NCBI GenBank assembly: GCA_003566875.1
Contig: PXBQ01000250.1
Location: 1 to 7,001, forward strand
Direction: 5' to 3'
From: Spirochaetaceae bacterium
GTDB lineage: Bacteria > Spirochaetota > Spirochaetia > DSM-27196 > PXBQ01
Length of the DNA: 7,001 nucleotides
Part shown: piece after piece, positions 1 through 5,615 of the stretch
How positions within the stretch are numbered: the first letter of the stretch is position 1
Layout of the letters: each line of letters starts with the position of its first letter
Program-made: the position numbers and the translations under genes
The notes under the pieces: model-generated
Database searches by the model: none
The model's input: only the letters and a program-made list of their open reading frames with translations
Told to the model about the DNA's origin: nothing

Positions 1-198
1 GGCTTGACCGTGACGGTCCGGTTCCCGTCGGCTCAGACCGACCAATCACAGGTGCTCGTGTATGGACCCGATGAGCTCAAAGGAATCGCAGATGAGAACC
101 TTCTTGCCGGTAGTTCGCGTCGGCACTTTCTCCGAGTCCCGTCCGGTCGTAGCCTCGAGACACCGGAGATCACGTTTGAGTACGCGGGCGGGCGGTAA
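1..198 (+). CDS. Probable periplasmic pilus chaperone, C-terminal end (partial, enters from left edge)
   Basis: The frame is open from base 1 to the TAA at 196-198, giving 65 visible residues. A TTG at 4-6 could be read as a start, but it has no ribosome binding site upstream in view, and the frame continues to the edge, so this is the tail of a longer gene. The visible part looks like the second immunoglobulin-like domain of a PapD/CsuC-type chaperone. It has a glycine-containing loop followed by LLAGSSRRHFLRVP (residues 34-47), which resembles the 'LPGSxRxF' strand of such chaperones, and it ends on a beta-strand rich in aromatic residues (ITFEYAGGR). Family chaperones bind subunits in the periplasm by donor-strand complementation and deliver them to the usher. 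The call rests mostly on its position directly before an usher gene and on this short motif. A further SCPU subunit is the main alternative. No cysteine is present in the fragment. Confidence 0.5.
   Translation, partial: GLTVTVRFPSAQTDQSQVLVYGPDELKGIADENLLAGSSRRHFLRVPSGRSLETPEITFEYAGGR
165..168 (+). promoter_or_regulatory. Shine-Dalgarno site deciding the usher start
   Basis: GGAG lies 7 nt before the TTG at 176-178, a near-ideal spacing. It sits inside the coding sequence of the preceding chaperone gene, so the usher is probably translated by coupling with the upstream gene. A rival site, AAGGAA at 80-85, precedes an in-frame ATG at 92. That start would add a long arginine-rich leader ahead of the signal peptide and would overlap the upstream gene by 107 nt. 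Confidence 0.6.
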
Positions 199-2605
199 GC
201 CGGCCGGCGCGGTCGTATTTGCGATAGTTCTGGCGTTTTTTGCAGGTGTCGCCGAATTATCCGCCGCCGACGTCACCTGGTTTGTGACCCCTCTTCCGTA
301 CACGATCGACGGCGTCCCGGCCGGAGAGTTCGAAACGCGACTTCGTGCCGAGGATTCCGTTCCTTTTGCCGTTTCCGTCGAGTTCATCGACGTGCTACGA
401 ACCGCAGTGACCGCACGGCTTTTCCGCGAGATCTCCGGTGCCGGGGAATTCGTCACGTTCGAGTTCCTGAGGTTTCGCGGGATCGACGTGAATTTCGATC
501 CAGCCCGGCTCGTCGTCGAAATCCGGATACCGGTCGAGGATCGTCTTGGTGAGACCGTTCGGTACCGGGCGGAGTACACCGCGCCGCGTACCGCGGTGCT
601 CTCGCCGGTCGAGTTTTCCGCGTACATGAATATTTCGGCTCGAATCGAGCAGCGAGTCGACTCCGACGGCCTCGGCGGAGCGAGTCTATCGTACCCCGTG
701 TACGCAACCGTCGAACCAGTTTTTAACTTCCGAAGGTGGGTTTTCGAGTCTTTCGTGACGTTTGACTCTTTGGTCGAACCAATGTTCAGCCTGGGTTCGA
801 TTCGAGTTGTACGCGATTTTCCGGAACTCGCGACACGCCTGTCGGTCGGCCGCGTCGTACCGGCGACCGGGGCGTTTCACTCGGCACAGCCGGTGTACGG
901 AGGCTCGTACGAACGCGCGTTTGTGGTGGACCCCACGCGTCACCACAGACCCGATGGAACAGTAGACGTCGTGCTCCCGGAGCCCGGCCGTGTTACGGTG
1001 TTTGTGAACGATCGTGAGCTCAAGACCGTTTTTCTCGATGCGGGCCGCCACTCTCTCACCGGTATACCACTTTTCGGTGGTGTGAACGACGTGCGAGTTA
1101 CGATCACGGATGCCTCAGGGAGTCGTGATCTCGAACGCCGGACGTTCGCCTACGACTCGGCGCTTCTTGCTCGTGGCGAATCGACGTTCGGCGCGACTCT
1201 CGGGGCGAACGCCGTCGGTGAGGTGTATCCTGTCGCGACCGGGTCTTTCCGGTTCGGCCTTACCGACGCGATCACGCTCGGTGCCGCGGTTCAGGCGCGG
1301 GAGAATCGTGGCGTCGGTTCCGCGGATTTCGCGGTCGCGACGCCGATCGGGAATCTTCGGTCGGAGCTCGCGATGAGCCTCTCCGAGGGTCTCGGTCCCG
1401 GCGGTGCTGTCGCGCTATCGTACTCGTATCGCAATCCGGGGATCCGCTTTATCCCCGCGCTCGCAGCGCGGGCCGTGTATCGGAGCGAGTCGTTCGTGCC
1501 CGTCGGCGCCACCGGTGATAATCCGCAGGAATGGGTGGTTTCGGCGAGCGCGACACAGTCGATAGCGTCGCGTCTCACCGCCGGAGTGAACGTCGAGCGC
1601 ACGGTTTTCAGGGCCGACCGCCCCGATGCGACGCGCATCGGCTTGACGTCGTCGGCGTCGCTCGGCCGGGGTGCATCGCTCGTGCTCGCGGGTTCGCTCA
1701 ATTGGGCCGATGCCGGCCCGGCTGTTCCGTCGGCGAGTCTGAGCTTTGTCTCGACGCCCACGGGGACACGACAAACCTTCTCCGCGTCTCACGACCTCGT
1801 CGACGGCAGGAGTACCGTTGCCTATTCGTCTGCGCAGACCGGTGCGAGTCCGGTCGGGTACTCAGCCACGATAACCGGGCTCCCGTTTGGACTGCACGAT
1901 GATTACGGACTCGGCGGCACCGTGCGATATAACGGGTACCGGATAGAGGGATCGGTGTCCCATTCGTCGACAGTACGCGACGACGCGACCTCGCTACACC
2001 GAAGCACGATTCGCGTGGCTTCCGCGGTCGCGTTTGCGGACGGGACGTTTGTGACGTCGAGCCCGATTCGCGACTCGTTTGTCGTTGTCGCACCGGGGGC
2101 CGCGCTTTCGGGAGAAGTCATCGGCATCAATCCCGGCATTGAAGGGCCGGTCGCCTTAGCGGATCGGTGGGGAGCCGGTGTGCTGCCCGCTCTGCGATCG
2201 TACCGTTACCACCCGATTACACTCGAGTTCCCGATCCTCGACGAAGGATACGACGCGGGCAACGGCTCGTTCTGGGTCTACCCGACGTATAGGTCGGCGG
2301 TCGTCATACGCCCGGACCTCGTCGTGTCCATTCGTGCGACCGGCGTACTCGCCGATGCGACCGGTCGCCCGATCACACTTGCCGTAGCCGAGGCTGTCCG
2401 TCGCGACGATCCCGAAGCCGTCGCGGTTCAGTTCTTCACGGACTACGACGGCCGGTTCGAGCTGTACGGGCTTGCCGCCGGAACGTACGACGTGAGGCTG
2501 CTCTTGCGGCCCGAGTCAACAGGGACACTTTCCGTCCCGGCGGACGAATTCCCCGCGTTCGATGCGGGCACGGTCGTTATTTCCGACGGCCGGGAGGATG
2601 AGTGA
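176..2605 (+). CDS. Fimbrial (archaic/Csu-type) outer-membrane usher
   Basis: This is an outer-membrane pore that accepts chaperone-subunit complexes and assembles and exports the pilus. From the TTG start the protein has 809 residues, within the usual usher range of about 800-900. Residues 1-30 form a classic signal peptide: a basic n-region, the core AVVFAIVLAFF, and a likely cut at LSA|AD. Residues about 32-127 resemble the usher N-terminal domain (RGIDVNFDPARLVVEIRIP). The barrel begins near 142. RDFPELATRLSVGR at 213-226 matches the conserved 'RD.P....RL.lG' segment. Residues about 253-327 form the plug domain, with PGRVTVFVNDREL followed by GIPLFGGVNDVRVTI. A long beta-strand region then leads to a C-terminal domain (about 708-809) with the typical TDYDGRFELYGLAAGTYDV. 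The gene overlaps the upstream gene by 23 nt and abuts the next gene. The start is TTG at 176 because of its GGAG site and because the signal peptide begins there; an ATG at 62 or 92 would give 847 or 837 residues. No cysteine was seen in the protein, although many ushers carry disulfides. The family call is firm; the Csu subtype is inferred from the neighbours. Confidence 0.88.
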   Translation: MSTRAGGKPAGAVVFAIVLAFFAGVAELSAADVTWFVTPLPYTIDGVPAGEFETRLRAEDSVPFAVSVEFIDVLRTAVTARLFREISGAGEFVTFEFLRFRGIDVNFDPARLVVEIRIPVEDRLGETVRYRAEYTAPRTAVLSPVEFSAYMNISARIEQRVDSDGLGGASLSYPVYATVEPVFNFRRWVFESFVTFDSLVEPMFSLGSIRVVRDFPELATRLSVGRVVPATGAFHSAQPVYGGSYERAFVVDPTRHHRPDGTVDVVLPEPGRVTVFVNDRELKTVFLDAGRHSLTGIPLFGGVNDVRVTITDASGSRDLERRTFAYDSALLARGESTFGATLGANAVGEVYPVATGSFRFGLTDAITLGAAVQARENRGVGSADFAVATPIGNLRSELAMSLSEGLGPGGAVALSYSYRNPGIRFIPALAARAVYRSESFVPVGATGDNPQEWVVSASATQSIASRLTAGVNVERTVFRADRPDATRIGLTSSASLGRGASLVLAGSLNWADAGPAVPSASLSFVSTPTGTRQTFSASHDLVDGRSTVAYSSAQTGASPVGYSATITGLPFGLHDDYGLGGTVRYNGYRIEGSVSHSSTVRDDATSLHRSTIRVASAVAFADGTFVTSSPIRDSFVVVAPGAALSGEVIGINPGIEGPVALADRWGAGVLPALRSYRYHPITLEFPILDEGYDAGNGSFWVYPTYRSAVVIRPDLVVSIRATGVLADATGRPITLAVAEAVRRDDPEAVAVQFFTDYDGRFELYGLAAGTYDVRLLLRPESTGTLSVPADEFPAFDAGTVVISDGREDE
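1454..1472 (+). other. GC-rich perfect inverted repeat inside the usher gene
   Basis: CCCGCGCT (1454-1461) and AGCGCGGG (1465-1472) are perfectly complementary across a 3-nt loop. It lies in the barrel-coding part of the usher, where it encodes part of PALAAR. No U-run follows, so it is not an intrinsic terminator. It could form a strong mRNA hairpin, but in DNA this GC-rich an 8-bp stem may be chance. Confidence 0.4.
2592..2597 (+). promoter_or_regulatory. Shine-Dalgarno site of the SCPU subunit gene
   Basis: GGGAGG lies 8 nt before the ATG at 2606 and within the last codons of the usher gene. The usher stop TGA (2603-2605) directly abuts the ATG, so terminating ribosomes can re-initiate here. 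This fixes the subunit start, which is also supported by the signal peptide that begins at that ATG. Confidence 0.75.
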
Positions 2606-3568
2606 ATGAACATCGGAAAGCCATTTTGGATCGTGTGTTCGGCAGCGCTGATTGCGTTCGTGTTTGTGCCTCCCGTTGACGCGCAGACGTGGCGCTTGCA
2701 TCAGTTTCCCCCGAATCTCGTCGCGGATTTCTCATCCTCGGATGACGTCGTGATCGAGCAAACCTTTGAGGTTTGGCACCGCGGGCCGGAGTCGGCGTTC
2801 TTCGTGACGATCTCGGCGGGTGGAAGTGGCGACTTTGAACCGCGCCTCGCGTACAACGGATCCGGAGACTCGGTCGCGTACAATCTGTACGACTCCGCCG
2901 CTCAAGACCATATTCTCAAGGACACTACGGCGAATCCGAGCGCCGGCGAGGTTGTGTCGGGGTCGTTCCCGGCGACGGCGGGACAAGGTGGAGCGTGGCA
3001 GCGCCAGAGCTTCACGTTCGCGTTTGTCGTGCCGAGTACCGGCGGCCCGGAGGGTAGTCTCCCCGTCGCGGGTGAGTACACCGATACGATCGTGGCCACG
3101 TTGTACCAGGGTACGCTCGGATCGTATACCGTGACCGACCAACAGCAGACAACCGGCGTCGCGATCACGGTTCCGCCGATTCTCGATCTTGAGATCGTTT
3201 CGTCGGGAGGAACTTTCGGAACCGGAGGGCTCGAGCACGCGATGAACTTCGGCGTTTTGATGCCCGGTGCCGTGCGCGACGCAGACTTGCTCGTTCGGAC
3301 GAACACCGTGTACAACGTCGCACTCCGGTCCGCGAATCAAGGTGTTCTTGCCTTTGTCGGCGATGACCCGACAAGTTTTGTACCGTTTAACCTCTCGGTT
3401 GACGGAAATCTGATCGACCTGTCGCCGGAGACCGACGTCACAATCGACGAGTCCGCGCCTCCGACTGCCGAGGCACGGTATGCAATAGCCGTCGAGATCC
3501 CCGATTTTGGTCTTCCGAGCGAAGGCGAGTACGAAGACGTGATTACCGTGACGGTCACGGCGCAGTAG
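2606..3568 (+). CDS. Two-domain spore coat U-type (SCPU) pilus subunit, probable CsuE-like tip adhesin
   Basis: This is a secreted structural subunit of the chaperone-usher pilus, probably the one at the tip. The 320-residue protein has a signal peptide at 1-26 (core IVCSAALIAFVFV, likely cut VDA|QT). Two SCPU-like immunoglobulin folds follow. Domain 1 (about 27-185) has FEVWHRGPESAFFVTIS, the family hallmark VAYNLYDSAAQ (90-100) and a GEYTDTIVATL end strand (156-166). Domain 2 (about 190-320) has MNFGVLMPGAV, TVYNVALRS and PFNLSVDG, and ends GEYEDVITVTV (307-317). A two-domain subunit of this length, encoded directly after the usher, matches CsuE, which is about 340 residues with an adhesive N-terminal domain. 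Ending at the penultimate-type strand, with no further strand, fits an incomplete domain 2 that needs a chaperone or a neighbouring subunit to complete it. The only cysteine is in the signal peptide, so the mature protein has no disulfide. Direct evidence that it binds surfaces is absent; the tip role is inferred from gene order and the domain count. Confidence 0.8.
   Translation: MNIGKPFWIVCSAALIAFVFVPPVDAQTWRLHQFPPNLVADFSSSDDVVIEQTFEVWHRGPESAFFVTISAGGSGDFEPRLAYNGSGDSVAYNLYDSAAQDHILKDTTANPSAGEVVSGSFPATAGQGGAWQRQSFTFAFVVPSTGGPEGSLPVAGEYTDTIVATLYQGTLGSYTVTDQQQTTGVAITVPPILDLEIVSSGGTFGTGGLEHAMNFGVLMPGAVRDADLLVRTNTVYNVALRSANQGVLAFVGDDPTSFVPFNLSVDGNLIDLSPETDVTIDESAPPTAEARYAIAVEIPDFGLPSEGEYEDVITVTVTAQ
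3546..3560. repeat. 15-nt perfect palindrome at the 3' end of the SCPU gene
   Basis: CCGTGAC (3546-3552) and GTCACGG (3554-3560) are complementary around one central base. They lie in the codons for the final VTVT beta-strand. With a 1-nt centre this cannot form a simple tight hairpin, so if it matters it would act as a DNA-binding site. Twelve of its bases plus flank (ACCGTGACGGTC) also occur at 7-18, where TVTV is encoded too, so codon choice for alternating Thr/Val is the simplest explanation. Confidence 0.35.
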
Positions 3569-3585
3569 AAATTCTTCGGCCCCGA

Positions 3586-3603
3586 GCCCCGATGAGCCGG
3601 GGC
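3586..3603. terminator. Possible terminator hairpin between the convergent operons
   Basis: The 38-nt gap between the two stop codons holds GCCCCG (3586-3591), a 6-nt loop, and CGGGGC (3598-3603). A second GCCCCG at 3579-3584 could pair with the same right arm. The location between converging genes is where a bidirectional terminator is expected. No T-run follows on either strand, so this is not a canonical intrinsic terminator. Rho-dependent ending or read-through into the opposing operon is equally possible. Confidence 0.35.
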
Positions 3604-3606
3604 GGG

Positions 3607-5613
3607 CTAATCGCCAGATTCGCTCGAGAACACGACCAGACCGAGCGGCGGGAGCGTGACCGAGAGTGAGTGATCGAGCCGGCCGTAGAAAGATGCGGGC
3701 GACGCCTCGATCCCTCCGACATTACCGTGACCCGATCCGCCGTAGAGCGTCGCGTCGCTGTTCAGGACTTCCTTCCAGAAGCCGCCTTCGACGACGCCGA
3801 CGCGGTAGTTGTACCGTGGGACCGGCGTGAAGTTCGCGACGACAGCCAGAACGCGGGAGCCGCCTGCATCCCGGCGAAGGTAACTCAAGACGCAGTTCTC
3901 GGCGTCGTGGAAATCGATCCACGCGAATCCCCGACCGTCAAAGTCGGTCTCGTGCAACGCCGATTCACCCCGGTAGAAGGTATTGAGGTCGCGGACCCAC
4001 CGCGATACTCCACCGTGAAGCGGCACATCGGTCTCGTTTTCCGTCAGATGCCAATCGAGGCTCATGTCGTGGTTCCATTCGCGTTTCTGACCGAATTCGT
4101 CGCCCATGAACAGGAGTTTCTTGCCGGGGTGCGTGAACATGTAACCGTACATTAATCGGAGATTTGCGGCCTTCTGCCACGAGTCGCCCGGCATGATGTC
4201 GAACAACGTTCCCTTCCCGTGCACGACCTCGTCGTGCGAGAGCGGAAGCACGAAATTCTCCGAGAACGCGTAACAGATCGAAAAACTCAAGCCCTCGTGT
4301 GCGTATCTGCGGTGAATCGGATCTATCCTGAAGTACTCGAGTGTGTCGTGCATCCAGCCCATGTTCCACTTCATTCCGAACCCGAGGCCTCCGGTATCGA
4401 CCGGCCGGCTCACCATCGGCCACGATGTCGACTCCTCGGCGATCGTGACCGCGCCGGGGTGTTCGCGGTATACCGCGGTGTTCAGTCCGCGAAGGAACTC
4501 CACCGCTTCGGTGTTTTCGCGGCCGCCGTGCCTGTTCGGGATCCACTCTCCCTCCTTGCGCGAGTAATCGAGGTACAACATCGACGCGACCGCGTCGACA
4601 CGAATCCCGTCGGCATGGTACGTGTCCATCCAGAAAAGGGCGCTGCTCGTGAGAAACGCGCGAACCTCGTCGCGACCGTAGTTGAACACGGCGCTCTTCC
4701 AGTCGGGATGAAAGCCCTGGCGGGCATCGGCGTGCTCAAAAAGATGCGTCCCGTCGAAGTACCCGAGACCGTGTTCGTCGGTCGGGAAGTGCGACGGGAC
4801 CCAGTCGAGGATTACACCTATTCCGTTCTGATGAAGAGTGTCGACGAGAAACATGAAGTCGCGCGGCGTTCCGTAGCGGCGGGTCGGCGCGAAGTAACCG
4901 GTCGTCTGGTATCCCCACGACGGGTAGTACGGGTGTTCCATGACCGGGAGAAACTCGACGTGTGTGAAGCCCATCTCGCGTATATACTCGACGAGCGGCA
5001 TCGCGATCTCGCGGTACGAAAGAAAACGTTCGGGATCGTTGGGATCACGACGCCAAGACCCGAGGTGCATCTCGTACACGCTCATCGGTCCCGCGTTTGC
5101 GTCCTTTTTGGCTTGCGCCGTACGCCACTCGGCGTCGTTCCAGGTGTAGCTCAGGTCCGCGACGATCGACGCAGTGAGCGGCGGGCACTCGGTCTCGAAT
5201 GCGAAAGGATCGGTCTTGTCGACCGTGTAGTGTTCATGTCGCGACACGATGTGGTACTTGTACGCGGAACCAGCGCCGACTCCTTCGACGAATGCTTCCC
5301 AGATCCCTGACCCGTCGGGCCGCGCGGTCATCGGGGCGGATGTTGCGTCCCACGCGTTGAAGTCGCCGACGACCGAGACCGACTCGGCGTTCGGTGCCCA
5401 GACTCCAAAAACCGTTCCGGCCCTTCCGTTGAGCTTGGCGGCGTGCGCACCGAGCTTCTCGTAGAGCTTTGCGTGCGTGCCTTCGCGGAACAGGTAGACA
5501 TCGCCATCGGTCAGGCGCGACACGGCCCGGAGATCCGGAGTCGTGGTGCTGTTGTTAGTGGTTGTTTTTTTTGCTGCGCTTCGCGCGCGGGTTTGTCTTT
5601 TTTCTTGTGCCAT
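3607..5613 (-). CDS. glgB: 1,4-alpha-glucan (glycogen) branching enzyme
   Basis: This cytoplasmic GH13 enzyme cuts an alpha-1,4 chain and rejoins it as an alpha-1,6 branch. The protein has 668 residues. Residues 1-33 are a low-complexity Lys/Arg/Thr/Asn-rich extension. The usual core begins at RLTDGDVYLFREGTHAKLYEKLG. A single CBM48 domain follows (YGVWAP-type VFGVWAPNAESVSVVGDFNAWD, about 68-89). The catalytic barrel has region I DWVPSHF (270-276), region II GIRVDAVASM with nucleophile Asp340, region III IAEEST with acid/base Glu393, and region IV LSHDEVVHGKG with Asp461. An all-beta C-terminal domain ends PPLGLVVFSSE. It lacks the extra N1 domain found in long GlgB proteins such as that of E. 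coli. The ATG is 2 nt after the maltokinase stop, with only a weak purine-rich site (AAAAAGAG, 5619-5626), which suggests translational coupling. All catalytic residues are intact, so it should be active. Next to maltokinase, it probably branches glucan made by the GlgE route. Confidence 0.96.
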   Translation of the reverse strand: MAQEKRQTRARSAAKKTTTNNSTTTPDLRAVSRLTDGDVYLFREGTHAKLYEKLGAHAAKLNGRAGTVFGVWAPNAESVSVVGDFNAWDATSAPMTARPDGSGIWEAFVEGVGAGSAYKYHIVSRHEHYTVDKTDPFAFETECPPLTASIVADLSYTWNDAEWRTAQAKKDANAGPMSVYEMHLGSWRRDPNDPERFLSYREIAMPLVEYIREMGFTHVEFLPVMEHPYYPSWGYQTTGYFAPTRRYGTPRDFMFLVDTLHQNGIGVILDWVPSHFPTDEHGLGYFDGTHLFEHADARQGFHPDWKSAVFNYGRDEVRAFLTSSALFWMDTYHADGIRVDAVASMLYLDYSRKEGEWIPNRHGGRENTEAVEFLRGLNTAVYREHPGAVTIAEESTSWPMVSRPVDTGGLGFGMKWNMGWMHDTLEYFRIDPIHRRYAHEGLSFSICYAFSENFVLPLSHDEVVHGKGTLFDIMPGDSWQKAANLRLMYGYMFTHPGKKLLFMGDEFGQKREWNHDMSLDWHLTENETDVPLHGGVSRWVRDLNTFYRGESALHETDFDGRGFAWIDFHDAENCVLSYLRRDAGGSRVLAVVANFTPVPRYNYRVGVVEGGFWKEVLNSDATLYGGSGHGNVGGIEASPASFYGRLDHSLSVTLPPLGLVVFSSESGD
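5565..5572 (-). repeat. A8 homopolymer (coding strand) near the 5' end of glgB
   Basis: Eight consecutive A residues on the coding strand span codons 15-17 (Lys-Lys-Thr) of glgB, inside its low-complexity N-terminal extension. It is the longest homopolymer I noticed in this GC-rich window. Such tracts can slip during replication or transcription, and a one-base change here would shift the frame before any enzyme domain. As given, the frame is intact. Confidence 0.6.
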
Positions 5614-5615
5614 TT

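Noticed and set aside
7..18. ACCGTGACGGTC shared with 3545-3556 as a possible dispersed repeat or operator pair
   Set aside because: Both copies encode Thr-Val-Thr-Val beta-strands in genes of the same operon and lie in coding sequence far from any promoter. Codon choice explains the match.
4..198. A standalone 64-residue gene starting at TTG 4
   Set aside because: The frame is open to the first base of the window and no ribosome site can be seen, so it is better read as the end of a longer gene.
46..627. A 193-codon open frame on the minus strand at the left edge
   Set aside because: It is antisense to the chaperone tail and usher, and its product is Ser/Thr/Arg-rich low-complexity sequence without motifs. 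The usher frame explains the region.
4219..5310. A 363-codon open frame on the plus strand, opposite glgB
   Set aside because: It lies wholly antisense to a clear, catalytically intact glgB. Its translation is rich in Arg/Val/His with no recognisable domain, typical of a shadow frame in GC-rich coding DNA.
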